Shown piece by piece: positions 51,658-60,700 of a stretch of 64,000 nucleotides of DNA. The notes beneath the pieces are model-generated. The model saw nothing but the letters and a program-made list of their open reading frames with translations, had not been told where the DNA came from and did no database searches. Position 1 is the first letter of the stretch, and each line of letters begins with the position of its first letter. The position numbers and the translations under genes were made by a program. Origin of the DNA: Aliiroseovarius halocynthiae (lineage in GTDB: Bacteria > Pseudomonadota > Alphaproteobacteria > Rhodobacterales > Rhodobacteraceae); NCBI RefSeq assembly GCF_007004645.1, contig NZ_ML660025.1:1-64000 (forward strand). Direction: 5' to 3'.

Positions 51658-52763
51658 TGGATAAGATGCCGAAATGGGCAGATATCGCCCTGATTCCCTT
51701 CCTGAATCTGTTGATCGCCTTTGTTTTGTCCGGCTTGGTGATCTTCGCCATTGGCGAAAACCCGTTCAAAGCGCTCATGACCATGATCGACGGCGCGTTC
51801 GGATCGACCTATGGCTGGGGCTATACGCTCTATTATACCACCAACTTCATCTTCACCGGGCTGGCCGTGTCCATCGCCTTTAAAGCCGCGATGTTTAACA
51901 TCGGTGGCGAAGGTCAGGCGATGATTGGCGGCTTGGGCGTGGGCATTGCCTGCTTGTTCATCCCGGCTGTTCTGATGCCACATTGGACCATCGCTTTGGT
52001 ATTCGCGATGATTGCAGGTGCCATTTTCGGCGCAGGCTGGGCGCTGATCCCGGCCTATCTGCAAGCCAAGCGCGGCAGCCACGTCGTGATCACCACGATC
52101 ATGTTCAACTTCATCGCAACAGCGTTGATGGGCTATCTTCTGATCGGGCCTCTGAAGCTGAAAAGCGCGCAGGAAAGCGCCTCGGCCTCGTTCCCGGATG
52201 TAACGAACCTGCCCACCTTGCACGAGGTTCTGGCCCCGCTAGGCATCAGCTTTTCGAAATCGGCACCCGCAAACGTATCGCTGTTTATCGCGCTTGCCAT
52301 GTGCGTCGTGGTCTATCTGTTGATGAACCGTTCGCGTCTGGGGTACGAAATCCGGGCCTTTGGCGAAAGCCCCACGGCGTCGGTCTATGCGGGTATCTCG
52401 CCCACCAAAATCATCATCATCGCGATGATGCTGTCGGGTGCGATTTCTGGTCTGATGGCAATCAACGCCACGATGGGGCAGCACGAACGGCTGATCCTGA
52501 ATGCTGTTGAGGGCGCTGGTTTTATCGGCATCGCCGTCGCTCTGATGGGCCGCAACCACCCGTTCGGAGTGCTGCTGGCGGCACTTTTGTTCGGGTTCCT
52601 GTATCAAGGTGGCAGCGAATTGTCGCTTTGGTCAAAAATCCCGCGCGAACTGATCGTGGTTATCCAAGGGTTGGTGATCCTGTTCACGGGCGCTTTGGAC
52701 AATATGGTGCGCATGCCTGTTGAACGCATGTTCATTGCCGCCGCCAAACGAAAGGACGCCTAA
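51657..52763 (+). CDS. Nucleoside ABC transporter permease 1
   Basis: A 368-aa BPD_transp_2 family permease with about ten hydrophobic helices. The GTLYYTTNFIFTGLAVSIAFKAAMFNIGGEGQ-type core region (here split by Y and T changes) and YEIRAFGESPTASVYAGIS match the YufP/BmpC family. It overlaps the ATPase gene stop by one base and is followed after 1 nt by the second permease. Together they form the membrane channel of a purine nucleoside importer. Confidence 0.92.
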   Translation: MDKMPKWADIALIPFLNLLIAFVLSGLVIFAIGENPFKALMTMIDGAFGSTYGWGYTLYYTTNFIFTGLAVSIAFKAAMFNIGGEGQAMIGGLGVGIACLFIPAVLMPHWTIALVFAMIAGAIFGAGWALIPAYLQAKRGSHVVITTIMFNFIATALMGYLLIGPLKLKSAQESASASFPDVTNLPTLHEVLAPLGISFSKSAPANVSLFIALAMCVVVYLLMNRSRLGYEIRAFGESPTASVYAGISPTKIIIIAMMLSGAISGLMAINATMGQHERLILNAVEGAGFIGIAVALMGRNHPFGVLLAALLFGFLYQGGSELSLWSKIPRELIVVIQGLVILFTGALDNMVRMPVERMFIAAAKRKDA

Positions 52764-52764
52764 G

Positions 52765-53772
52765 ATGGATTTCCTGACGATCATCCAAATTGCCGATTCG
52801 GCTCTGCGCCTTGCTACGCCCCTTTTATTCGCTTGCCTGGCTGGCCTGTTCTCGGAACGCGCCGGGATCTTTGACATCGGGCTTGAAGGCAAGATCCTTG
52901 CATCCGCCTTCATGTCAGCGGCGATTGCTTTTGTCACAGGCTCGGTCTGGCTGGGTCTATTGTGTGGTGTCTTCGCGTCGATAAGTTTCTCAGCAGTTCA
53001 CGGCATGGCTTCGATCACCTTCCGAGGCAACCAGTTGATTTCTGGCGTTGCGCTGAACTTCCTTGCCTCGGGCATCACCGTTCTGGCAGCGCAGGCGTGG
53101 TTTGGCCAAGGTGGTCGTACCCCGCCCTTGATGGGCGGCGGTCGCTTTCTGCCAATCGAACTGCCTTTCGCACTTGGCAAATCAGATGCCGAGGCTGCAG
53201 GCGTTCCCCTGCGCATCCTGATCGAGCAAGCCAATCCGATCCAGCAAGTCTATTCCGAGTTCATCTCGGGTCACACGGTCCTGGTCTATGTGGCGCTTTT
53301 GATGGTGCCGCTGTCATGGTTCGTGCTGTTCCGCACCCGTTTTGGCCTGCGCCTGCGAGCCGTGGGCGAAAACCCGGCCGCTGTCGATACAGCGGGCGTG
53401 TCGGTGATCAAGCTGCGTTATGCGGCAATGCTGATTGCAGGGATTCTCTGCGGCCTGTCAGGCGTCTATCTGGCCACCGGCCTTGGCGCTGGATTCATCA
53501 AGGAGATGTCAGCAGGGCGTGGCTATATCGCCCTGGCGGCGCTGATCTTTGCAAAGTGGCGACCGGTTACCGCGCTAGGGGCAACCTTCCTGTTTGGCCT
53601 TCTTGAGGCCATCGCCAACCGCTATCAGAACATCGACCTTGGCGGCATCGTCATCCCGGTTCAGTTCATGCAGGCCCTGCCCTACATCCTGACCGTGGTG
53701 ATCCTTGCAGGTTTTGTCGGTTCGTCGGTCGCTCCGAAAGCCGGGGGACAGCCCTATGTCAAAGAACGCTAA
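52765..53772 (+). CDS. Nucleoside ABC transporter permease 2
   Basis: A 335-aa permease of the same family (YufQ type) with the signature FSERAGIFDIGLEGKILASA near the N-terminus and RLRAVGENPAAVDTAGVSV further on. The start ATG 52765 is two bases after the stop of permease 1. Its last 17 bases overlap the purine nucleoside phosphorylase gene, which couples uptake to breakdown. Confidence 0.93.
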   Translation: MDFLTIIQIADSALRLATPLLFACLAGLFSERAGIFDIGLEGKILASAFMSAAIAFVTGSVWLGLLCGVFASISFSAVHGMASITFRGNQLISGVALNFLASGITVLAAQAWFGQGGRTPPLMGGGRFLPIELPFALGKSDAEAAGVPLRILIEQANPIQQVYSEFISGHTVLVYVALLMVPLSWFVLFRTRFGLRLRAVGENPAAVDTAGVSVIKLRYAAMLIAGILCGLSGVYLATGLGAGFIKEMSAGRGYIALAALIFAKWRPVTALGATFLFGLLEAIANRYQNIDLGGIVIPVQFMQALPYILTVVILAGFVGSSVAPKAGGQPYVKER

Positions 53773-54559
53773 GGCACTCGCAGATCAGATCCGTGCATTG
53801 GCCGGGTCTGATCCGGTTTCTGTCGGGCTTGTCCTGGGATCCGGCCTTGGCCATCTGGCCGAGGCCGTGGATGGCGTTTCCATCCCCTATGACCAGTTGG
53901 ATGGCTTTCCGCATGCGGGTGTCTCGGGCCACAACCCGAACCTCGCGATTGGCACCTTGGGCACCACCCGTGTAGCCGTCTTCGGCGGACGCGAGCATTA
54001 CTATGAAAACGGCCGCTCGGACGCGATGCGCCTGCCGCTGGAAGTTTTGCGTGAACTTGGTGCGGACCGCCTGATCCTAACCAACGCGGCAGGGTCCATG
54101 CGCGCGGACATCCCGCCGGGCGATCTGATGCAGATCACCGATCACATCAACTTCTCGGGTCTGAACCCGCTGATCGGCGAGAAAACCGACGCGCGTTTCG
54201 TGCCCATGGGCGGGGCCTATGACGCCGAAATGACAGCCCAATTCCAAAGCATCGGGCAGGCCGAGGGCATCGCCCTGCAACAAGGCACATACGCTTGGTA
54301 TTCAGGGCCATCCTTCGAAACACCTGCTGAAATCCGAGCCATCCATACGCTGGGCGCGGACGCCGTTGGCATGTCGACGGTGCCCGAAGTGATTCTGGCA
54401 CGCTTCCTTGGATTGCGCGTTGCGGGCTTCTCGACCATCACCAACATGGCCCAAGGACTGTCCGACGAGGTGATCAGCCACGAGCACACTAAAAAAATGG
54501 CACCACTTGGCGCCGAAAAGCTGGAAAAACTGGTTCGTAGCTACTTAACGCGTGACTAA
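53756..54559 (+). CDS. punA: Purine nucleoside phosphorylase
   Basis: A 267-aa trimeric-type PNP that splits purine nucleosides with phosphate into free base and ribose-1-phosphate. Motifs: VLGSGLGHLAE (phosphate loop), GREHYYENGR, LTNAAGSMRADIPPGDLMQI, and YSGPSFETPAEIRAI with GADAVGMSTVPEVILAR. The start is ATG 53756, inside the last 17 bases of the permease gene. It completes a five-gene nucleoside uptake and salvage operon. Confidence 0.92.
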   Translation: MSKNAKALADQIRALAGSDPVSVGLVLGSGLGHLAEAVDGVSIPYDQLDGFPHAGVSGHNPNLAIGTLGTTRVAVFGGREHYYENGRSDAMRLPLEVLRELGADRLILTNAAGSMRADIPPGDLMQITDHINFSGLNPLIGEKTDARFVPMGGAYDAEMTAQFQSIGQAEGIALQQGTYAWYSGPSFETPAEIRAIHTLGADAVGMSTVPEVILARFLGLRVAGFSTITNMAQGLSDEVISHEHTKKMAPLGAEKLEKLVRSYLTRD

Positions 54560-54621
54560 GCGGCGCAATTCGCGCAATTAATGTGCCAACAGTCAAACCC
54601 TAAGATCAGAGTAGCCTCCAC

Positions 54622-55539
54622 ATGCAGATTTACCTGCCGATTGCCGAAGTGTCCGTGAATGCGTTCCTTCTGCTAGGGCTTGGGGGTATTGTCGGCATTT
54701 TGTCGGGCATGTTTGGCGTTGGGGGCGGCTTTTTGATGACGCCCCTGCTGTTCTTCATCGGCATTCCGCCCGCCGTCGCTGTGGCGACCGAAGCAAACCA
54801 GATTGTTGCAAGCTCTTTCTCGGGCGTTTTGGCGCACCTCAAGCGAAAGACGGTGGACCTTCGAATGGGGGGCGTTTTGCTGGTGGGCGGCCTAATTGGT
54901 GCCGCACTGGGTGTGCAGCTGTTCAACGCACTGAAAGCCATTGGTCAGGTCGACCTGCTGGTGAAGCTTTCATATGTTCTGTTTTTGGGCATCATCGGGT
55001 CATTGATGTTCGTCGAAAGCTTGCGTGCATTGATGAAATCACGCGGTGGCAACAGCGTGCCAAAGCGGCGCAAGCACACATGGGTGCACAACCTGCCCTT
55101 CAAGATGAAGTTCCGCACGTCGGGTCTGTATATCTCGGTCATTCCGCCAATCCTGGTCGGGGTTCTGGTCGGTATTCTGGCCGCGATCATGGGTGTGGGC
55201 GGAGGTTTCATCATGGTGCCGGCCATGATCTATCTGCTTGGAATGCCGACGAAAGTCGTCGTTGGAACGTCGCTGTTCCAGATCATCTTCGTCACGGCAT
55301 TCACCACACTTCTACACGCCACCACGAACTTCACCGTGGATATGGGGCTGGCGGTTTTGCTACTGATCGGGGGCGTGATCGGCGCTCAGATCGGCGCGCG
55401 CATCGGCGTGCGATTGAAGGCCGAACAGCTGCGCGTCCTACTTGCACTTATGGTTCTGGTGGTCTGCGGCAAACTGGGGCTGGATTTATTGATCCAACCA
55501 GCCGAACTGTTTGAAATTGGCGCGGCGGGGGGCCACTGA
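54622..55539 (+). CDS. TauE/SafE family sulfite exporter-like permease
   Basis: A 305-aa inner-membrane protein with about eight helices and the two family repeats: GILSGMFGVGGGFLMTPLLF near the N-terminus and GILAAIMGVGGGFIMVPAMI near the middle. It probably exports sulfite or organosulfonates, but the substrate is unknown. A cytoplasmic loop (SRGGNSVPKRRKH) separates the halves. Its last base is the first of the following gene (TGATG), so the two are coupled. Confidence 0.87.
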   Translation: MQIYLPIAEVSVNAFLLLGLGGIVGILSGMFGVGGGFLMTPLLFFIGIPPAVAVATEANQIVASSFSGVLAHLKRKTVDLRMGGVLLVGGLIGAALGVQLFNALKAIGQVDLLVKLSYVLFLGIIGSLMFVESLRALMKSRGGNSVPKRRKHTWVHNLPFKMKFRTSGLYISVIPPILVGVLVGILAAIMGVGGGFIMVPAMIYLLGMPTKVVVGTSLFQIIFVTAFTTLLHATTNFTVDMGLAVLLLIGGVIGAQIGARIGVRLKAEQLRVLLALMVLVVCGKLGLDLLIQPAELFEIGAAGGH

Positions 55540-56306
55540 TGCTGCGTTTCCTAACCATCCTGACAGTGATCCTGCTGACCTCCCTGCCCGCTCGTGCGGA
55601 AGAAATCGTGGCAGGCCTAAGCCAAAACCGTGTTTCCATCACCGCAACCTTCGTTGGGTCCGAGATCCTGATCTTCGGCGCTGTGAAACGCGACAGCCCG
55701 CCGCCCCTAGATTTGCCGCTTGAGGTCGTCGTTGTCGTAGAAGGCCCCAGTGCACCTATAACCGTGCGAAAAAAAGACAAACGCTTTGGAATCTGGGTAA
55801 ACACCGACGCAATGGAATTGGCTGCCGCGCCCAGCTTTTATGCCGTCGCATCATCGGCCTCGCTGGATCAGAGCATTTCCACGCTCGAAGACTTTCGGCA
55901 CCTGATCTCAGTTGAGCGCTCAATCCAGATTTCGGATAACCCGTTCAACATCGACGACCCCCGAGAATTCACGGATGCCTTGATCCGAATTCGCGAGAAA
56001 TCTGGCCTCTACAAACGCTTGGAAAAGACCGTCAAGCTGACTGAAGACACGCTGTTTGAAACCCGTGTGGCCCTGCCAGCGAACCTGACGGAAGGCGACT
56101 ATCGCACCCGTATCCTGTTGACGCGCGGGGGTGACGTTACATCCGAATATGAAACGGTGATTAATGTCCAAAAGGTCGGCTTGGAACGCTGGATCTTCAA
56201 TTTGGCGCATGAGAAACCGCTGATCTATGGCCTTCTGTCTTTGGTCATCGCGATTGCTGCGGGCTGGGGTGCATCTGCTGCCTTCCGCATGATCCTACGT
56301 ACCTGA
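55539..56306 (+). CDS. TIGR02186 family secreted/anchored protein
   Basis: A 255-aa protein with a signal peptide (MLRFLTILTVILLTSLPARA), a periplasmic middle and a C-terminal helix (PLIYGLLSLVIAIAAGWGAS) that anchors it. The family TIGR02186 is found next to TauE/SafE-like exporters in alphaproteobacteria, as here. Function unknown; it may assist the exporter. It overlaps that gene by one base. Confidence 0.82.
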   Translation: MLRFLTILTVILLTSLPARAEEIVAGLSQNRVSITATFVGSEILIFGAVKRDSPPPLDLPLEVVVVVEGPSAPITVRKKDKRFGIWVNTDAMELAAAPSFYAVASSASLDQSISTLEDFRHLISVERSIQISDNPFNIDDPREFTDALIRIREKSGLYKRLEKTVKLTEDTLFETRVALPANLTEGDYRTRILLTRGGDVTSEYETVINVQKVGLERWIFNLAHEKPLIYGLLSLVIAIAAGWGASAAFRMILRT

Positions 56307-56460
56307 TAATTTCGCACCACTCCCGCGCCCTTACGTCCATTGGCCGACGGGCTTGGGTATGGCCGCGCGATGCGCGGCGGATATCATGCCTCCAGCGGAG
56401 ATATGTCCAAAAAGTAAAATCGCCATTCGCATTTTCTTGTTCTAAATATCTTGGGGTGAA

Positions 56461-56510
56461 TGCGCAAAGCGCAGAGGGGCGAAGCCCCTTTTAGGCTCAC
56501 GAAGTGAGCC
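56461..56510. terminator. Cluster of short A-rich-loop hairpins (convergent terminator)
   Basis: Three small stem-loops follow each other: TGCGC-AAA-GCGCA (56461-56473), GGGGC-GAA-GCCCC (56476-56488, followed by TTTT) and GGCTCAC-GAA-GTGAGCC (56494-56510). They lie between two genes that converge (ending at 56306 and 56527), so they probably end transcription both ways. I believe similar hairpin strings recur in intergenic regions of Rhodobacterales. Confidence 0.65.
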
Positions 56511-56526
56511 ACCGAACGCCCTTACT

Positions 56527-57255
56527 CTAACCGCGCCCAATATAGGGCATTTTGGTCGCCATTACCGTCATGAACTGTACATTCGCCTCGGGTGGTAACG
56601 TGGCCATGTGCCAGACCGAGCGCGCGACCTCATCCACATCCATCGACGGGGGTGGCGCATGTCCGCTGTCGACAGCGGCGTCAATGATCCCTTGCAGCAG
56701 ATCTGTACGGGCATTTCCAACATCAATCTGCCCACAGGCGATGTCGAATGGGCGCCCATCAAGGCTAAGCTGTCGTGTCAGCCCCGTAATCCCATGTTTC
56801 GTCACCGTATAGGTCACAGCCCCCTCTCGCGGGACATGAGCGCTGATAGAACCGTTATTGATGATACGTCCCCCTTGCGGGGATTGTGCCCGCATCTGGG
56901 CAAAGGCAGCGCGTGCGCTCAGGAACATGCCGGACAGATTGACGGACACAGCATGTGCCCAATCCTCGACCGACACGTTGTCTATCGTGGCCGCAGGCGT
57001 AAACAGTCCTGCATTATTGAACAGCACGTCCAAGCGGCCAACCACCTCAACGAACTGGGCGAATGCAGCTTCTATCTGTTCTGGGTCGGAAACATCGGCC
57101 ACCAGAACATGGGCATTTCCCCTCCCGGCGGCAACGTCCTCTAGAACCTTTTTGCGCCGGGCCAACAGACCGACGGTCCACCCCTTCGCCAGAAACAACT
57201 CGGCCACGGCACGACCAATGCCAGCGCTGGCCCCGGTGATCAGGATGCTAGGCAT
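56527..57255 (-). CDS. Short-chain dehydrogenase/reductase
   Basis: A 242-aa NAD(P)-dependent SDR. It has the cofactor motif TGASAGIG (residues 7-14), NNAG, a Ser in NNGSISAH and the catalytic Y-x3-K in YTVTKHG. Substrate unknown; the classical type acts on alcohols or ketones. The start is ATG 57255 behind aaggaggcgctg, which gives MPSILITGAS; the frame is open 7 codons earlier. It overlaps the 3' end of the helicase gene by 8 nt. Confidence 0.9.
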   Translation of the reverse strand: MPSILITGASAGIGRAVAELFLAKGWTVGLLARRKKVLEDVAAGRGNAHVLVADVSDPEQIEAAFAQFVEVVGRLDVLFNNAGLFTPAATIDNVSVEDWAHAVSVNLSGMFLSARAAFAQMRAQSPQGGRIINNGSISAHVPREGAVTYTVTKHGITGLTRQLSLDGRPFDIACGQIDVGNARTDLLQGIIDAAVDSGHAPPPSMDVDEVARSVWHMATLPPEANVQFMTVMATKMPYIGRG

Positions 57256-58786
57256 CAGCGCCTCCTTGCGCTTCAAGCGTTAGGGCCGCGGGCTTGGCTG
57301 GCAGGTCTGCTGTTGACAAGCCCCCTTGCGGGCGCGCCATGGCATAGCGCGTCACCCAATGAAGCCGCGTTTCTGCCCGGGTGATCGCCACATAGGCCAG
57401 TCGCTTCCACAGCGGCAAACCGGCCTCTGAACGCCCTGCCCACGCAGCGGCGGCGATGTCAGGGGCGAACACCTGTACTTCGGGCCATTGCGAGCCCTGC
57501 GCCTTGTGAATTGTCACTGCCGCCCCATGCAGGAAGGCTGCCCCCATTCGGGCCGCGAAAGGGATGAACGGCTCTTCCTCGTCCGGTTTTTCGATCTTTA
57601 CAATGGATGCCGCTGACACTTGGGGATCTTCTGCCCCAAGCACATGCAAACGCGAGAATCCGGGCCGCTTCCCCGGCCCCAGATAAACGCATTGTGCACC
57701 CTTGATCAGGCCGCGCGCCTCAAGATCAATACGCTTTTTTCGGTGCTTCAAAGGCAGCTCAATCCCGTCACAGATCAGGGGTTCGCCCGGCAGAAGCTCG
57801 ATCTCGGGCGCGTGGAAGGCGGATCGGAACGCCTGAATCAGCCGCACCCGTGTTTTGTTGCGCCACACCAATACCGGCGAGCGTGCCATGAGATCCGCAT
57901 TGGCACGCGGCGAGACGACGACGCGATCATCTTGCGCAGCTGCCTGATGGATCATCCGTTCGAAGCCATCGAAATCAAGGCTGTCATCCGCCAAAGCATG
58001 TGCCAAATCCAAAATGGGGTTATCGTCTTCCTGCCGGTGAATGCGATGCAGGACCTGTTTACGTGGCCCCTTGATGCCCTCAAACACCATCTTCCCGGAC
58101 TGTCCAACCGGGGCAAGCTGAGCGGGGTCTCCGAACAGGACCAGCGTCGGGAAAATCTCGCACAGGTCATTGAACTGCTTTTCATCCAGCATCGAGCTTT
58201 CGTCGACGAAACCGATGTCCAGCGGATCATCGCGCCGTTTCCACCCAGTTATGAAGTCAGATCCTCGCAGCCCAGCCGCTGCCAAGGCACCGGGAATGGA
58301 CTTCTGTGTTTGATAAAACGTATAGGCCCGTTCCAAAGCCTCGTCTGTCAGGCCTTCTATCTCGGGCCGGTCGCCATTTCCGGCCAGCCACTCTGCAATC
58401 TTTTCGTATTCGGGATCATAGACAGGCGTATAGAGGATACGGTGAATGGTCGTCGCGGGCACGCCGCGATTACGCAACACGCTGGCTGCTTTGTTGGTCG
58501 GCGCCAGAATGGCAAGCGTCCGGCGTTCCTTGCGCCGTTTGCCTTCATAATCGCCCGAAATCACGTCGACGCCCGCATCTTCCAATGCGCGATATAACTC
58601 GGCCAGCAGAAGGGTTTTGCCCGATCCCGCCTTGCCGATCACCGCCATCACCTGCGACTTGCCATCAGCAACAGGGGTCAACAGCGAATCATCAAGGTTC
58701 ACACCGGACAGGCGCAGCATCTCGGCCACGCGGTCGTGGGCTTCGGCCTGATCGTCCGAAAATGTAACAGGGGAACGGTTGGTCAT
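57248..58786 (-). CDS. RecD-like superfamily 1 helicase (AAA_30/UvrD_C_2)
   Basis: A 512-aa DNA helicase-like ATPase. Walker A GKAGSGKT is at 51-58, motif Ia LAPTNKAASVLR, Walker B DIGFVDESSML, motif III LFGDPAQLAPV, and near the C-terminus TIHKAQGSQW and AYVAITRAETRL. It resembles the C-terminal half of RecD2 without the N-terminal HhH region. It probably acts in repair or replication restart. It is followed with an 8-nt overlap by the SDR gene. Confidence 0.88.
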   Translation of the reverse strand: MTNRSPVTFSDDQAEAHDRVAEMLRLSGVNLDDSLLTPVADGKSQVMAVIGKAGSGKTLLLAELYRALEDAGVDVISGDYEGKRRKERRTLAILAPTNKAASVLRNRGVPATTIHRILYTPVYDPEYEKIAEWLAGNGDRPEIEGLTDEALERAYTFYQTQKSIPGALAAAGLRGSDFITGWKRRDDPLDIGFVDESSMLDEKQFNDLCEIFPTLVLFGDPAQLAPVGQSGKMVFEGIKGPRKQVLHRIHRQEDDNPILDLAHALADDSLDFDGFERMIHQAAAQDDRVVVSPRANADLMARSPVLVWRNKTRVRLIQAFRSAFHAPEIELLPGEPLICDGIELPLKHRKKRIDLEARGLIKGAQCVYLGPGKRPGFSRLHVLGAEDPQVSAASIVKIEKPDEEEPFIPFAARMGAAFLHGAAVTIHKAQGSQWPEVQVFAPDIAAAAWAGRSEAGLPLWKRLAYVAITRAETRLHWVTRYAMARPQGGLSTADLPAKPAALTLEAQGGADA

Positions 58787-58862
58787 GGCGCGACCCTATC
58801 GCGCCACCAAGGGCAGCACCAGCGCCCGAAGACGCTGGTCGCCGATTTTTCTCAGGATTTGA

Positions 58863-59513
58863 TCAGGCGGTACGCGGCAACTTTTGCGGCGCCGGCATGC
58901 GGTCTACTGTCGACAACGAATAACGCAGCCATCCCTGACTGGTTTCACGCGTCACGCCGACCTTTTTCAGGGTCGGTTCAAACGCACTGGCATCCATCGA
59001 CCACAGACCAACACCGATCCGGTCGCGCCCTTCACCTGCCATACCGATCACGTCCGGCTCCAGCCCCATCAGACGGTAGATACGCTCCATCCGCGGGTCG
59101 AAGACACCGACATAGTGTTCCAGCTTGAATGTATCCATGATTTCGCCCGCGCCAAGCGCCAGCGCAGCCGATGCACGACGATCTGCACTTGGGGAAAGGC
59201 AGAAGCGGGTACATTCCCAAATCAGGGGGCTTTCAATGTGAACGCCATCGGTCAGATGACTGAAGTGGTCATTCACCATCGTCTGCCCAACGGTAGGTAG
59301 AAACCGCATGGATCCGCCGTGACGGCCATCGGCCTGTTCCCAGATGACATAAAGCGGGTTCATGTCGTCGTATTCGTCACGTTCCAACCCGTTCTCATCG
59401 ACCGAAACAGACCAGCCAAGACGGCGCGAGAATTGTTCCGCCCGATCTTGAAACATGGTTTCAGCCAGCAGAGGGAATTTCGAAAGATCGTTGCCATAGA
59501 GATAACGCAGCAT
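58863..59513 (-). CDS. luxI: Acyl-homoserine lactone synthase (LuxI family)
   Basis: A 216-aa autoinducer synthase that joins an acyl-ACP acyl group to S-adenosylmethionine. Conserved residues are seen: FSRRLGWSV (Trp), ERDEYDDMNPLYVI (Asp), GSMRFLPT (Arg), and IWECTRFCL (Glu, Arg). The chain length of the signal cannot be told from sequence. The start ATG 59513 follows aaaggagctccactc. It lies 89 nt downstream of luxR on the same strand; I saw no convincing lux box in that gap. Confidence 0.93.
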   Translation of the reverse strand: MLRYLYGNDLSKFPLLAETMFQDRAEQFSRRLGWSVSVDENGLERDEYDDMNPLYVIWEQADGRHGGSMRFLPTVGQTMVNDHFSHLTDGVHIESPLIWECTRFCLSPSADRRASAALALGAGEIMDTFKLEHYVGVFDPRMERIYRLMGLEPDVIGMAGEGRDRIGVGLWSMDASAFEPTLKKVGVTRETSQGWLRYSLSTVDRMPAPQKLPRTA

Positions 59514-59602
59514 GAGTGGAGCTCCTTTGTCCGTGTGATTAACGGGACAATGCTCGCTTCTTAGTTAACGTATGGCAAATACATCGTGAGGTAGAATGGG
59601 CA

Positions 59603-60316
59603 CTAAATGATAATAAGGCCTGATGACAGCGCCCGAGCAACTGCATGAGTTGTGTTCATTGCACCCAGTTTGTGGCGTGCACTTTCAATGTAAACGCGCA
59701 AAGTATGTTCCGAGATATTTAGCTCAGCTGCCGCCTGCGCGCGGCTCATTCCCTTTGCAAGGCAGCTCATCGAGGCCAACTCACGAGGCGAAAGTGAAGG
59801 CACGCTTCCTTCGTCTCCCCCCTGTTCAAACTCTAACGCCTTTTTGTTGAACTCATGTCCAAGGATCATCAGGTCACGGGAGTTGTCGCCAATGAACTGA
59901 GCCCATTCTTTGTCACCAAGCGACGCGTTCAATGTAAACAGCGCAAACTGCCCATTAGGGCCACGTATAGGAATCGTGTAGCCCTGATTGCCCAAACCAT
60001 GGTCCAAAGCGTCCTGCCACATTTCGCGCGCAGGCTTCGAGGACCAATCGAGTTCGGTCCAGGAAACAGGCGTAAATCTTTGAAAGCAGCCGAAAATAAC
60101 GGGGTCCAGCCGAAGATAGTCTTTCTCAAGATACCGGTCCACCCATTCGGCCGAATAGGTGCCAGCGCCATAGCGCTCGCCGACGGAGTTCACCCAATGA
60201 TAAACTGTATGCTCGACTTTATAGTGGTCCCGCAGGCCCTCAAGAACAGCCTGCAGGTCTTCAAGCGTGGCCGCCGCTTGCAAGGTAGAGAGAAGGTCTT
60301 CGAGCCGATTCGTCAT
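59603..60316 (-). CDS. luxR: LuxR-family quorum-sensing regulator
   Basis: A 237-aa transcription factor. The N-terminal autoinducer-binding domain has the hallmark residues in VYHWVNSV, YGAGTYSAEWVDRY and DYLRLDPVIFGCFQ, and the C-terminal GerE-type HTH is LSPRELASMSCLAKGMSRAQ followed by AAAELNISEHTLRVYIESAR. It probably binds the signal made by the neighbouring luxI. Its 5' end overlaps the 71-aa gene upstream by 56 nt. Confidence 0.93.
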   Translation of the reverse strand: MTNRLEDLLSTLQAAATLEDLQAVLEGLRDHYKVEHTVYHWVNSVGERYGAGTYSAEWVDRYLEKDYLRLDPVIFGCFQRFTPVSWTELDWSSKPAREMWQDALDHGLGNQGYTIPIRGPNGQFALFTLNASLGDKEWAQFIGDNSRDLMILGHEFNKKALEFEQGGDEGSVPSLSPRELASMSCLAKGMSRAQAAAELNISEHTLRVYIESARHKLGAMNTTHAVARALSSGLIII

Positions 60317-60476
60317 AGGTGCGCGCGTTCTCCCTCTTCTCGCGAGACAGGTTTGAAATCTCGGTCAAAGCGATGAGCCGCGCATCATCCAGTTGTTCCG
60401 CCGTAACACTTAGACCATTCTGTTCAGCATAGGCCATGAGGTCCGTAAGTACATCCACAATCCATTTATCTGGCAC
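60261..60476 (-). CDS. Small conserved protein overlapping luxR
   Basis: A 71-aa ORF, ATG 60476, upstream of luxR and overlapping it by 56 nt in another frame. The first 45 residues (MPDKWIVDVLTDLMAYAEQN then GLSVTAEQLDDARLIALTEI) look like a real helical protein with coding character; the tail over luxR is less convincing. I believe similar small proteins precede luxR-luxI in other Rhodobacterales. A role in controlling luxR translation by coupling is possible but unproven. Confidence 0.6.
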   Translation of the reverse strand: MPDKWIVDVLTDLMAYAEQNGLSVTAEQLDDARLIALTEISNLSREKRENARTYDESARRPSLYLASGGHA

Positions 60477-60650
60477 AACAAAACCCCTTTAAAGTGAAGC
60501 TAGTGACAACTTTAGCAGGTATAATTGTGCCGTCTAACTCGCAGAATGAAACTCCCCATATATAGCGAGGTTGCGAGTTGTGATAAAATTACCTTACCTA
60601 GGGGAAATTCGATATTTTCGAACAAAGGCGACTCACAAAAACGAATCAAA

Positions 60651-60677
60651 AACCGCCACCTGAGAAAGGCGGCGGTT
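60651..60677 (-). terminator. Terminator of ccrA
   Basis: On the minus strand, AACCGCCGCC pairs with GGTGGCGGTT around the loop TTTCTCA (one G-U), and TTTGATT follows the stem. It lies about 24 nt after the ccrA stop. Confidence 0.8.
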
Positions 60678-60700
60678 AAATTTGAAGGTAGCTACAGCGT

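Noticed and set aside
57620-58597. A 325-aa plus-strand frame
   Set aside because: Shadow of the RecD-like helicase on the minus strand.
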